Both the position numbers and the translations under genes were made by a program. A stretch of DNA of 64,000 nt from Vreelandella jeotgali Hwa (GTDB lineage Bacteria > Pseudomonadota > Gammaproteobacteria > Pseudomonadales > Halomonadaceae), in assembly GCF_000334215.1 (NCBI RefSeq), contig NZ_AMQY01000010.1, forward strand, positions 172,077 through 236,076. Reading direction: 5' to 3'. The notes under the pieces are model-generated. The model saw only the letters and a list, made by a program, of their open reading frames with translations. It did no database searches and had not been told where the DNA came from. This document shows positions 31,293 through 41,015 of this stretch, piece by piece (the stretch's first letter is position 1; each line of letters opens with the position of its first letter).

Positions 31293-33071
31293 ATGAATCT
31301 GCTCAATGGTGCGTGCTGGCTACCATGCCTAATGCGCGACGGCACGGTGGAGTATCGGCCGCCAGCGGATATGGCGAATCCTGACGTTATCAACCTGGCC
31401 TGCCCCCGGGCAGATTTTCAGGCGGGGGCCTACCAGTTTTTGCTGGGACTCTTGCAAACGGCGCTGCCCCTTGCCGATCACGGCGAGTGGCTGGACTACC
31501 TGATTGAACCGCCCAGCCCTGATGCGTTACAGGAAGCGTTTGCGCCGCTGGAGAGCGCCTTTGAGCTGGACGGCGACGGCCCGCGTTTCATGCAGGATAA
31601 AGATCCGCTGGAAGACGGAAACGCCACCACGGTCAGCGCCCTGCTGATCGACGCGCCTGGGAAAAACACGCTTAAAAATAATAAAGACTTTTTTGTCAAA
31701 CGCGGCCGGGTAGATGTGATGTGTGAAGCCTGTGCGGCGCTGGCGCTGTTTACCATGCAGGCCAGTGCGCCTGCCGGTGGGAGGTGTCACCGAGTTGGTC
31801 TCAGAGGCGGCGGGCCGCTGACCACCCTGGTGATGCCCGAATCCGCCGATGCTAGCTTATGGAAGCGCCTTTGGCTCAACGTAGTGCCCTCAAAAAAGCT
31901 GATTCAGCAAGGGCAAAACTGGACTACGCCGCACCCGGAAGACCCTGATTTGTTCTTCTGGATAGCCGATACCCGCATCAGCGACAAAAAAGGCACCGAA
32001 GTATTGCCTGAGCAGGTGCATCCGCTGCATGCCTACTGGTCAGTGCCGCGGCGTTTTCGGCTGCTGTTTGAACAGGACGAGTGTAGGTGCGATCTCTGCG
32101 GACGCGAAGTTGACCAGATAGTGAGGCAGGTACGCAGCATAAATCAGGGCGCCAACTACGACGGCCCCTGGCAGCACCCGCTAACGCCGTACCGGCGTGA
32201 TCCCAAAAAGCCAGCGAAGCCGCCTTGGTCAAAAAAAGCCCAGCGCGACGGTCTGGGCTATCGGCACTGGTCAAGCTTTGTACTGAGTGACTATGACGGC
32301 AGTGGCGCGCTGCCGGCCGCCGTAGTCACGGATTACATCAGCCATAAACAAAAGTTGGTCGATGAATCGTACCGCTGGGGCGATGATGTGCCGGGGCTGT
32401 TAAAACAGATGCGAATCTGGGCCAGCGGATATGATATGGAAAATATGAAGCCCCGCGGCTGGTACAGCGTGGAAATGCCGCTGATTAATCTTCCCCCATC
32501 GAGCCAGGACATCTTGCGGGCATGGGTTCAGCAGCTGACCGGACTATCGCAGCAGGTGGCAAGCGACACGCGAAAGCAGATAAAAGCGGCCTGGTTCAAG
32601 CGTCCTGCCGATGCCGATGCCGATGCCGATGCCAAGGCCAAGGCCAAGGCCAAGGCCAAGGCCAAGGCCAAGGCCAAGGCCAAGGCCAAGGCCAAGGCCA
32701 AGGGTGATATGAGACAGGTCGATAAGCAGTTTTTCTCGGTCACCCATGATGCCTTTTTCCACACGGTGTCGCGCCTGGCTACCATCTTGCAGGAAGAGGC
32801 AGAGACGACTGCTATACCGGCAGACATTGCCCAGAGCTGGTATTTGTCCCTGCGCCGTCAGGCTTTCGCAATATTTGATGACCAGGCACTGAGCGGCGCC
32901 CAGGAAAACATGAACTGGCAGCGCGCAACGGGCGCACGCCGTCAACTGCAAGGCTTTTTAAGCGGCCGTAGTAAAGGCAGCAAGACGGTCAAGGATTTCA
33001 TCAGCCAGCATGGCTTTGAGCCGACGGCCAAAGCGGATAAAACATCGTTAACGCAAGGAGGTGCGGCATGA
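31293..33071 (+). CDS. cse1: Cascade large subunit Cse1/Cas8e (CasA) with Asp-Ala/Lys-Ala repeat
   Basis: Cse1 (592 residues, about 90 longer than E. coli CasA) recognises the PAM and recruits Cas3. GLRGGGPLTT (169-178) matches the conserved glycine loop region, and CDLCG is a possible metal-binding pair. Residues 440-470 are (DA)4(KA)11K, encoded by a hexanucleotide repeat, inserted in the C-terminal helical part between AAWFKRPA and KGDMRQVDKQ. The flanks suggest expansion of a short loop PADAKGD. Outside the repeat the fold appears intact. AAGGAAAA precedes the start. The last four bases overlap cse2. Confidence 0.95.
   Translation: MNLLNGACWLPCLMRDGTVEYRPPADMANPDVINLACPRADFQAGAYQFLLGLLQTALPLADHGEWLDYLIEPPSPDALQEAFAPLESAFELDGDGPRFMQDKDPLEDGNATTVSALLIDAPGKNTLKNNKDFFVKRGRVDVMCEACAALALFTMQASAPAGGRCHRVGLRGGGPLTTLVMPESADASLWKRLWLNVVPSKKLIQQGQNWTTPHPEDPDLFFWIADTRISDKKGTEVLPEQVHPLHAYWSVPRRFRLLFEQDECRCDLCGREVDQIVRQVRSINQGANYDGPWQHPLTPYRRDPKKPAKPPWSKKAQRDGLGYRHWSSFVLSDYDGSGALPAAVVTDYISHKQKLVDESYRWGDDVPGLLKQMRIWASGYDMENMKPRGWYSVEMPLINLPPSSQDILRAWVQQLTGLSQQVASDTRKQIKAAWFKRPADADADADAKAKAKAKAKAKAKAKAKAKAKAKGDMRQVDKQFFSVTHDAFFHTVSRLATILQEEAETTAIPADIAQSWYLSLRRQAFAIFDDQALSGAQENMNWQRATGARRQLQGFLSGRSKGSKTVKDFISQHGFEPTAKADKTSLTQGGAA
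32610..32702 (+). repeat. Hexanucleotide microsatellite (GATGCC)4(AAGGCC)11 inside cse1
   Basis: Four exact GATGCC units (32610-32633) are followed by eleven exact AAGGCC units (32634-32699) and a partial AAG. Every unit is two codons, so unit gain or loss keeps the frame. No interruptions are present, which points to recent expansion. Confidence 0.98.
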
Positions 33072-33730
33072 GTGAAACGGCCGAAGCTGATAGCCCGCAG
33101 GAGCGGGGCATTGTCGGCGAGCAGGAGCTTAAATCGCTGGCGGCGCTGTCGCTTGATGAAGCCGTCGCTGTACGCCGCTGGTGGCAGCGGCTAGCGCTTT
33201 CTCCCGTGGAACTGGAACAACTGACGCCGCAGCCAGGTCTGCCCAGAGGCGTACGAGCTGGTCTTCGCCGCTGCGATACGCTCGATACCGCTTTGCTGAC
33301 CCAAGCCTTTCGCGAATTGTGGCGCATATTGCCGGAGGCAACGAGAGAGGCGTCTTTTATGGATGCCAATCTGGAGAAGTGGAGCTCCATCGCATTAGTG
33401 CTTGCCGAGTTGCGTGCCGAAACGCCGAATAAAGCCCTGGCGGCAAGGCTGGGTCAGCAGGCACCTACCGGAAAGCCCATTATGAGTGAGTTGCGCTTTC
33501 AGCAAATTCTGGCCTGCCGCACGCCGGACGAGTTGGTGCAGCGTTTAAGGCGTGCGCTGGCGTTGGCCGGGCGCAGCGAAGTGAGCGCCGTCCGACTGGC
33601 CGATGTTGTGGCCCTCTGGTGGCGCGAATATCGCAGCGGGTTTTCAGCGCGGCCCACCCATCGCTTCGGCTTCATCCTGGCCAACGACTACTTCGGCGCA
33701 ACGGCGGGCTATCACCATGAGGATACGTAA
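33068..33730 (+). CDS. cse2: Cascade small subunit Cse2 (CasB)
   Basis: Cse2 (220 residues against 160 in E. coli) is present as a dimer in the belly of Cascade, where it stabilises the R-loop. The core MSELRFQQILACRTPDELVQ and RRALALAGRSEVSAVRLADV is characteristic. The extra length is mainly at the N-terminus. It starts inside the cse1 stop codon (ATGA), consistent with one translational unit. A 55-bp gap follows before cas7. Confidence 0.9.
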   Translation: MSETAEADSPQERGIVGEQELKSLAALSLDEAVAVRRWWQRLALSPVELEQLTPQPGLPRGVRAGLRRCDTLDTALLTQAFRELWRILPEATREASFMDANLEKWSSIALVLAELRAETPNKALAARLGQQAPTGKPIMSELRFQQILACRTPDELVQRLRRALALAGRSEVSAVRLADVVALWWREYRSGFSARPTHRFGFILANDYFGATAGYHHEDT

Positions 33731-33785
33731 CCCGCTTTAGCGAGATTATTTCTATCTTGTTCTTTTATTCCACAGGAAGTGAACC

Positions 33786-34874
33786 ATGAGCCATTTTATC
33801 CAGTTGCATTTACTGACCTCCTACCCACCCGCCAACCTCAACCGTGACGACCTGGGGCGGCCTAAAACCGCGCTGATGGGCGGTGCCAAACGACTGCGGG
33901 TGTCTTCGCAGAGCCTGAAACGTACCTGGCGCACGTCTGACCTGTTCGAAGAAGCGCTGGCCGGCCATGTGGGCACCCGCACCAAGCGGCTGGGTAAAGA
34001 AGCATACGGTCAGTTGGTTGAGAAAGGTGTTAAAACTAAAACGGCCGCCGCCAGCGCGAAAAAAATTGCCGGCGTGTTCGGCAAGCTGCGCAAAGCCGGC
34101 AAGGATGAAGCTCACGAGTTTGAAATCGAGCAGCTGGTTCACGTCGGGCCGGAAGAGCGGGAAGCGGTCAGTCAGCTAATCGCTACTCTGGTGGCTGAAG
34201 GTCGTGAGCCGGAAGGCGACGAGCTTGAGCTTTTGCGCCACAGGCCAGCCGCAGCAGACGTAGCGCTGTTTGGCCGCATGCTGGCCGCCGTGCCCAAATA
34301 TAACGTAGACGCAGCCTGCCAGGTGTCCCATGCGATTACCGTGCATGCCGCCGAGGTAGAAGACGACTACTTTGCCGCCGTGGACGATTTGAACATGGGT
34401 GATGAAGACCGCGGCGCGGCGTATATCGACGAGGCCGGATTCGGTGCCGGGTTGTTTTATACCTATGTTTGCATTGACTGTCAGCAGCTGGTCGAAAACC
34501 TGAATAATAATCAGGAGCTGGCTGACAAGGCGATCGCCGCGCTGGTGGAAGCCGCTGTCAAGACATCACCCAAGGGCAAGCAAAACAGCTTTGGTTCTCG
34601 GGCGCGTGCCAGCTACGTGTTGGCTGAGAAGGGCGGTCAACAGCCGCGCTCGCTTTCCATTGCCTATTTGCGTCCGGTTAACGGCCAGGATCAGTCGCTG
34701 GATGCCATCCAGCGGCTTGAAGCTCAGGCCCAGGCGTTTGATAACGCCTACGGTGCCGGCGCTGATAGCCGTTTTATCGTATCCGCGGAACCCGCCTACA
34801 GCGCCACCCAGCTGACCGGCAATGCCAGGCAGGGCAGCCTTGAAGAACTGCTCGCTTTTTTGCGCGACCAGTAA
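33786..34874 (+). CDS. cas7: Cascade backbone subunit Cas7 (Cse4/CasC)
   Basis: Cas7 (362 residues, close to 363 in E. coli) polymerises along the crRNA as six copies. It begins MSHFIQLHLLTSYPPANLNR, highly conserved, and has DDLGRPKTALMGGAKRLRVS and SQSLKRTWRTSDLF, which bind crRNA. Further on, PKGKQNSFGSRARASYVLAE matches the family. AGGAAG lies six bases before the ATG. Confidence 0.96.
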   Translation: MSHFIQLHLLTSYPPANLNRDDLGRPKTALMGGAKRLRVSSQSLKRTWRTSDLFEEALAGHVGTRTKRLGKEAYGQLVEKGVKTKTAAASAKKIAGVFGKLRKAGKDEAHEFEIEQLVHVGPEEREAVSQLIATLVAEGREPEGDELELLRHRPAAADVALFGRMLAAVPKYNVDAACQVSHAITVHAAEVEDDYFAAVDDLNMGDEDRGAAYIDEAGFGAGLFYTYVCIDCQQLVENLNNNQELADKAIAALVEAAVKTSPKGKQNSFGSRARASYVLAEKGGQQPRSLSIAYLRPVNGQDQSLDAIQRLEAQAQAFDNAYGAGADSRFIVSAEPAYSATQLTGNARQGSLEELLAFLRDQ

Positions 34875-34886
34875 AACGAGGCTGAT

Positions 34887-35639
34887 ATGACGGAATATCT
34901 GGTATTTCGGCTCTATGCCCCCCTGGCAAGCTGGGGAGAAGCCGCCGTCGGTGAAACGTGGCCTACGTCGACCTACCCGGGAAAGAGTGCGTTGCTCGGA
35001 CTGATCGGCGCAGCGCTAGGGGTTCGCCGTGAAGACGATGCAGGGCAAAAGGCACTGCGTGAAAGTTTTTCGGTCGCGGTAAAGCAGCGCTCGGAAGGTA
35101 CGTTGATGCGCGATTACCACACAGTGCAAGTGCCGCCGACAAAAGCAAAGGTGCGTTACAGCACGCGCAAGGACGAGCTGAGCGCCCCAAAGAGTGACCT
35201 CAATCCGATACTTTCGGCGCGGGATTATCGCTGCGATGGCCTTTGGACCGTAGCATGCTGGCTAACCCCTGAGTCCCGCTGGACGCTAGCTGAACTTCAG
35301 CAAGCGTTGGAAATGCCGCACTTTTGTCTTTATCTGGGTCGCAAGGCATGCCCGCCGGCAGCACCGCTGGCGCCGAAAGTCGTCGCCTGCTCAACCCTGA
35401 AAGACGCGCTGGATAGCGAATTTCCACCGCTGAATGGCCGTAATGAGGCCGTCGAAAAAGCCTTACGGCTATCGGGGCGTGCCTTGTACGCCTGGGAAGG
35501 CGATATCCATCACCTTGACGGCAATGCGGAAGGCGTGGAGTACAACGATATTTGGGATATGCCGCTGAACCGCCGTCGCTGGCAGTTTGGCCCGAGGCTC
35601 GAATATCGTCGAGCCATGCAGGACAAGGAGAGTTGCTGA
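34887..35639 (+). CDS. cas5: Cascade subunit Cas5 (CasD)
   Basis: Cas5e (250 residues, slightly longer than the 224 of E. coli) caps the 5' handle of the crRNA. It begins MTEYLVFRLYAPLASWGEAA, with the conserved first beta strand, and has PGKSALLGLIGAALGVRRED and the thumb-like segment MRDYHTVQVP. Its stop codon shares one base with the cas6e start (TGATG). Confidence 0.94.
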   Translation: MTEYLVFRLYAPLASWGEAAVGETWPTSTYPGKSALLGLIGAALGVRREDDAGQKALRESFSVAVKQRSEGTLMRDYHTVQVPPTKAKVRYSTRKDELSAPKSDLNPILSARDYRCDGLWTVACWLTPESRWTLAELQQALEMPHFCLYLGRKACPPAAPLAPKVVACSTLKDALDSEFPPLNGRNEAVEKALRLSGRALYAWEGDIHHLDGNAEGVEYNDIWDMPLNRRRWQFGPRLEYRRAMQDKESC

Positions 35640-36328
35640 TGTATCTTTCGCGCGTCAGGGTCGACCTGAATAACCTCTCTCGTTCCATGCTGTTCAACGT
35701 CATGGCCGGAGAGGCCTATAGCGCCCACCAGCTATTGTGGCGGCTGTTTCCCGAGCATGATGGAGAGCGCCCGTTTCTGTTTCGTCAGGAAATGGACGAG
35801 ACCGAACACGAGTCCGTACCCAAAGGGTTGCCGTTGTTTTATGTGCTTTCGCCAAAAGAGCCGGTGTCTGTTGAGGGGTTGCTGAGCGTTGAAAGCAAAC
35901 CCTTCGCTCCCGATTTGAGGGTAGGGGATCGGCTGGCTTTTCGCCTGCGTGCCAACCCCACCGTAGCAAAGGCAGTAAACGGCAAGCGTGGGCACCGCGC
36001 CGATGTACTCATGGCCGCTAAAAAGCCTTTTTCCCGTGATCAACGCAAAAGCCTGGAGTGTCGGCAGGCCATGGACGATGCCGCCAGGGCCTGGCTCACC
36101 CAGCGTGCATCAGGTGCCGGCTTTACCCTTCCCGTGAAGCCCGAACTGGGCGCCTATCGTCAGCATGTGTTGAACAAGGGAGGCGATCAGCAGGTGCAGT
36201 TTTCTTCCGTGGACTATGAGGGCTTACTTGAAGTGCAAGACCCCGCCGCTCTCATGGAGACGTTGGCAAACGGGCTGGGTCGTGCCAAGGCATTTGGCTG
36301 CGGGCTGTTTCTGCTGCGTCGACCCTGA
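35639..36328 (+). CDS. cas6e: CRISPR RNA endonuclease Cas6e (CasE)
   Basis: Cas6e (229 residues) cuts the pre-crRNA at the base of each repeat hairpin and stays bound to the 3' end. It begins MYLSRVRVDLNNLSRSMLFN. His30 in AYSAHQLLWRLF aligns with the catalytic His20 of E. coli. The glycine-rich RNA-binding loop GLGRAKAFGCGLFLL is at the C-terminus. A longer in-frame start at 35552 would overlap cas5 heavily and was rejected. The GC-rich palindromic repeats in the adjacent array are the expected substrate. Confidence 0.95.
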   Translation: MYLSRVRVDLNNLSRSMLFNVMAGEAYSAHQLLWRLFPEHDGERPFLFRQEMDETEHESVPKGLPLFYVLSPKEPVSVEGLLSVESKPFAPDLRVGDRLAFRLRANPTVAKAVNGKRGHRADVLMAAKKPFSRDQRKSLECRQAMDDAARAWLTQRASGAGFTLPVKPELGAYRQHVLNKGGDQQVQFSSVDYEGLLEVQDPAALMETLANGLGRAKAFGCGLFLLRRP

Positions 36329-36337
36329 GGAGACAGC

Positions 36338-37571
<1,234 letters not shown>

Positions 37572-37681
37572 CTGTTTTAAAAAAATCTTTAATAATTCAG
37601 CTTAATGAAAAAAGGGGCAAAATAGCCGGTGAAATTTCTGCCGGCTCATTTTCCTTTGTAAAACAGATGACTATAATTAGT
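37572..37681 (+). promoter_or_regulatory. AT-rich CRISPR leader
   Basis: The 110 bp between cas2 and the first repeat are A/T rich, unlike the surroundings. AGCCGG (37624-37629) pairs with CCGGCT (37641-37646) and is followed by CATTTTCC, which could terminate the cas transcript. A perfect -10 hexamer TATAAT (37672-37677) lies four bases before repeat 1; no good -35 was found at 17 bp. Identity as leader rests on position next to cas2, base composition and the perfect adjacent repeats. Confidence 0.85.
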
Positions 37682-38869
37682 CCGATCCCCGCACTCGCGG
37701 GGATGAACCGGCTTCTGTACATGCGTGGGTTTCACCTCGGTCCCGATCCCCGCACTCGCGGGGATGAACCGTCGTCGCCCATTTCCTCGATGGATGCCAT
37801 CAGCCGATCCCCGCACTCGCGGGGATGAACCGTGCGCAGTGTTGGTGCCGGCAGTCGGTACAACCCGATCCCCGCACTCGCGGGGATGAACCGACATTTT
37901 GGCGGGTGCGTTGGTTTTCATGGCCCCGATCCCCGCACTCGCGGGGATGAACCGACCGGGCAGCAATACCAGACCGTTTCGGGCGCCCGATCCCCGCACT
38001 CGCGGGGATGAACCGCCCGCGAGAGCAGCGGCAACAGCGTCTCCCGGCCGATCCCCGCACTCGCGGGGATGAACCTTCAGATAAGAACAGCCCCGGGGGC
38101 AATGAAAACCGATCCCCGCACTCGCGGGGATGAACCGAAACGTGGCGCTCTGCCCGTATGGGGCGATTCCCGATCCCCGCACTCGCGGGGATGAACCGGT
38201 AGAACGAAGCGACCCAGCCGGAGAAATACCCCGATCCCCGCACTCGCGGGGATGAACCGCAAGAACGACCAGCTCTCCGCCAGCGCTGCGCCCGATCCCC
38301 GCACTCGCGGGGATGAACCGGCCGAGTCGTCCTGTTCGATGGCGTTGAGCCGCCGATCCCCGCACTCGCGGGGATGAACCGCACACCTGATTGATGAGGC
38401 GCAAGCCGCTATGCCGATCCCCGCACTCGCGGGGATGAACCGTATTGCCGCAAGGGCAGCAAGGTGTACGTGGACCGATCCCCGCACTCGCGGGGATGAA
38501 CCGTCAGTGATGGGTACGTGGCGCATGATGGAAAACTGATCCCCGCACTCGCGGGGATGAACCGCCAGCCGGGGCCGCAAGGTCACCAGCATGGTGCCGA
38601 TCCCCGCACCCGCGGGGATGAACCGCCCGTCATACAGATAGGCCACAATCAGGGCGTCCGATACCCGCACCCGCGGGGATGAACCGAGTGAAGCTATAGA
38701 TTTGCTTAAAAGGATTATCCGATCCCCGCACCTGCGGGGATGAACCGTTTAACAGGTCATTTGTTCCTGATAGTTGTGCCCGATCCCCGCACCTGCGGGG
38801 ATGAACCGCCCGCCATTGAGCGGGCTTTGCTGTGTCTGGGCCGATCCCCGCACCTGCGGGGTGCGTGTC
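37682..38869 (+). CRISPR. Type I-E CRISPR array, 20 repeats and 19 spacers
   Basis: Repeats of 29 bp start every 61 bp from 37682 to 38841; every spacer is 32 bp. The repeat is CCGAT, then CCCCGC, a loop ACTC, then GCGGGG and the crRNA handle ATGAACCG. Repeats 1-14 are identical, except that repeat 7 ends in T. Repeat 15 starts CTGAT. Repeats 16-17 have loop ACCC, and repeat 17 also has GATACCC. Repeats 18-20 have loop ACCT. The last copy (38841) is cut off after GCGGGG and lacks the handle. Decay away from cas2 fixes the leader on the cas2 side and transcription to the right. Confidence 0.99.
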
Positions 38870-39005
38870 AGGGTTGATGCTCAGGGGCACTGGCTGCTAC
38901 GGGCAGGCTGCCTTTGACGGTTGGCGCCCCAACGTGCAATTTTTTGAAGCACCTGAAACAATAGGCGCGTTTTTAAGCTCAGCTACGCTTACCCCGGAGA
39001 CGCTA
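38862..39005 (+). promoter_or_regulatory. glnA upstream region
   Basis: Only 144 bp separate the broken last repeat from glnA. TTGACG (38914-38919) with AATTTT 18 bp later is a weak sigma-70 candidate. GTTGG-CGCC-CCAAC (38920-38933) forms a small hairpin. A sigma-54-like TTGGCGC...TGCAA is present, but its GG-GC spacing is one base too long. No NtrC site was recognised. Confidence 0.35.
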
Positions 39006-40412
39006 ATGTCAGCCAAAACGCTCGCCCTGATTGAAGAGCATGATGTGAAATGGATCGATATGCGCTTTACCGATACTGTCGGCAAGGAGCAGCACGTCAC
39101 GATTCCGGCGCGGGACGTGGATGAAGACTTTTTCGAGGACGGTCAGATGTTTGACGGCTCGTCGATGGCCGGCTGGAAGGGCATCAACGAGTCCGACATG
39201 GTGCTGCGCCCGGAAGACGGCACGGCCTATCTGGATCCCTTTACCGAGGACGCGACCCTGGTGCTGCGCTGCGACATTATCGAGCCGGCGACCATGCAGG
39301 GCTATGACCGCGACCCGCGTTCGATCGCCAAGCGCGCTGAGGCGTTTTTGCAGTCGACCGGCCTGGGCGATACGGCGTTTTTCGGCCCCGAGCCGGAGTA
39401 TTTCATTTTTGATGAAGTCCACTGGAAGACCGATATCCAGGGCTCGATGTACAAGATCACGTCGGAGGAAGGCGCCTGGTCGGCGGATCACGCCATCGAG
39501 GGCGGCAACTTGGGCCATCGGCCGCGGGTGAAGGGCGGTTACTTTCCGGTCCCGCCGGTGGACAGCTTCCACGATATTCGCGGGGCAATGTGCAACACCC
39601 TGGAAGCCATCGGCCAGACGGTGGAAGTGCACCACCACGAGGTCGGCACCGCCGGGCAGAACGAGATCGGCGTCAAGTTCAACACCTTGGTGAAGAAGGC
39701 TGACGAAGTTCAGGAAATGAAGTACGTGATCCACAACGTGGCGCACGCGTACGGCAAGACGGCGACGTTCATGCCCAAGCCGCTGGTGGGCGATAACGGC
39801 TCGGGCATGCACGTTCACCAGTCGTTCTGGAAGGCGGGCGAGAACCAGTTTGCCGGCGATGAATACGCCGGGCTGTCGGAAATGGCGCTGTACTACATCG
39901 GCGGTATTATCAAGCACGCCCGGGCGCTGAACGCCTTTACCAACGCTTCGACCAACTCCTACAAGCGCCTGGTGCCGGGCTTTGAGGCGCCGGTGATGCT
40001 GGCCTACAGCGCGCGCAACCGCTCGGCGTCGATCCGCATTCCGTATACTGCCAGCCCCAAGGGCAAGCGGGTGGAGCTGCGCTTCCCCGACCCCACGGCC
40101 AACCCCTACCTGTGCTTTGCAGCGATGCTGATGGCGGGCATCGACGGGATCAAGAACCAGATTCATCCCGGCGATGCCATGGACAAGAACCTCTACGACC
40201 TGCCGCCGGAAGAAGGCAAGCAGGTGCCCACGGTGGCCAATACGCTGGAGCAGGCGCTGCAGTCACTCAATGAAGACCGCGCGTTTTTGACCGAAGGCGG
40301 GGTGTTCAGCGAGGAGATGATCGATGCCTATATCGGCGTCAAGCAGGAGGAAGTGGATTATCTGCGCATGACCACGCATCCCGTCGAGTTTGATATGTAC
40401 TACAGCTGCTGA
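39006..40412 (+). CDS. glnA: Glutamine synthetase, type I
   Basis: GlnA (468 residues against 469 in E. coli) makes glutamine from glutamate and ammonia with ATP and forms a dodecamer. Motifs include [18 protein letters not shown], the metal site [26 protein letters not shown] and [13 protein letters not shown] [13 protein letters not shown]. The adenylylation tyrosine is in [12 protein letters not shown], so regulation by GlnE is expected. GGAGA lies five bases before the ATG. The frame is open further upstream into the CRISPR array, but the conserved N-terminus begins at 39006. Confidence 0.98.
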   Translation: MSAKTLALIEEHDVKWIDMRFTDTVGKEQHVTIPARDVDEDFFEDGQMFDGSSMAGWKGINESDMVLRPEDGTAYLDPFTEDATLVLRCDIIEPATMQGYDRDPRSIAKRAEAFLQSTGLGDTAFFGPEPEYFIFDEVHWKTDIQGSMYKITSEEGAWSADHAIEGGNLGHRPRVKGGYFPVPPVDSFHDIRGAMCNTLEAIGQTVEVHHHEVGTAGQNEIGVKFNTLVKKADEVQEMKYVIHNVAHAYGKTATFMPKPLVGDNGSGMHVHQSFWKAGENQFAGDEYAGLSEMALYYIGGIIKHARALNAFTNASTNSYKRLVPGFEAPVMLAYSARNRSASIRIPYTASPKGKRVELRFPDPTANPYLCFAAMLMAGIDGIKNQIHPGDAMDKNLYDLPPEEGKQVPTVANTLEQALQSLNEDRAFLTEGGVFSEEMIDAYIGVKQEEVDYLRMTTHPVEFDMYYSC

Positions 40413-40430
40413 ATCGATGATCGGTACGCC

Positions 40431-40976
40431 ATGACACCACAGCGTTTGGCGGGGGTTGGAGGGGTGTTGCTGGCCGCGATGGTGGCCACGCCAGCAGCTG
40501 CCGACAGCGTGTACCGCGTGGAAGACGACGCGGGCAACGTCACCTTTACCGACGATGCCGCTAGCGGCGGCCGCGAGATGACGCTGGAGCCGTTGCAGAC
40601 GATAACGTCGTCGGCGGCGCCATCGTCGAAGTCGTCCAGGTCGTCGGATACTGCCGCCCCGTCGTCTCCGTTCATGCCCTACGATCGTTTTGCCATTGCC
40701 CGGCCGTCGGGCGAGGCGCGCCTGCCCGCCAGGCCCTTTGCCGTGAATATCGACGTCAGCCCGGCGCTGCGTGACGACCACCAGGCGCGTCTGGTGGTGG
40801 ACGGCAGCGTTAGCCAGTCGGCGCTGCATAGCGAGGCGTTCTGGGTACCGCGTCTGGCGCCGGGCCGGCACCGCTTGAAAGCCGAGCTGCTGGATGCCGC
40901 CGGGAAGGTGCGCCATCGCACCCCGGTGGTCGAGGTGCGAGTGGTCGACAGCGATCGGGCATCCTCGGGCGGTTAA
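40431..40976 (+). CDS. Exported DUF4124-domain protein
   Basis: This 181-residue protein has a signal peptide ending in TPAAADS and then the DUF4124 core VYRVEDDAGNVTFTDDA. A Ser/Ala-rich linker (SSAAPSSKSSRSSDTAAP) precedes a beta-rich C-terminal half. Function is unknown; homologues next to glnA are common in gammaproteobacteria (family knowledge). It follows glnA by 18 bp. Its stop TAA lies in the first unit of a 17-bp repeat shared with the convergent gene. Confidence 0.8.
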   Translation: MTPQRLAGVGGVLLAAMVATPAAADSVYRVEDDAGNVTFTDDAASGGREMTLEPLQTITSSAAPSSKSSRSSDTAAPSSPFMPYDRFAIARPSGEARLPARPFAVNIDVSPALRDDHQARLVVDGSVSQSALHSEAFWVPRLAPGRHRLKAELLDAAGKVRHRTPVVEVRVVDSDRASSGG

Positions 40977-41015
40977 CAGGGTCGGGCGATTAACAAGGCC
41001 GGGCGGTTAACGGAT
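40965..41015. repeat. 17-bp tandem repeat at convergent gene ends
   Basis: Three units, 40965-40981, 40982-40998 and 40999-41015, share the core CGGGCGGTTAAC. The palindromic TTAA in unit 1 gives the stop of the DUF4124 gene and that in unit 3 gives the stop of the ChaN-like gene on the other strand. Confidence 0.85.

Noticed and set aside
37646..38670. Long minus-strand frames across the CRISPR array, rich in PASAGIG and HPRECGDR repeats
   Set aside because: They are translations of the 29-bp repeats; the 61-bp period shifts the frame each unit and the peptides are artefacts.
38921..38940. Sigma-54 promoter for glnA (TTGGCGC...TGCAA)
   Set aside because: The GG and GC elements are 11 bases apart instead of the strictly required 10.
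38832..39005. N-terminal extension of glnA back into the array
   Set aside because: The extension reads repeat and promoter DNA; the conserved glutamine synthetase start with a GGAGA site is at 39006.
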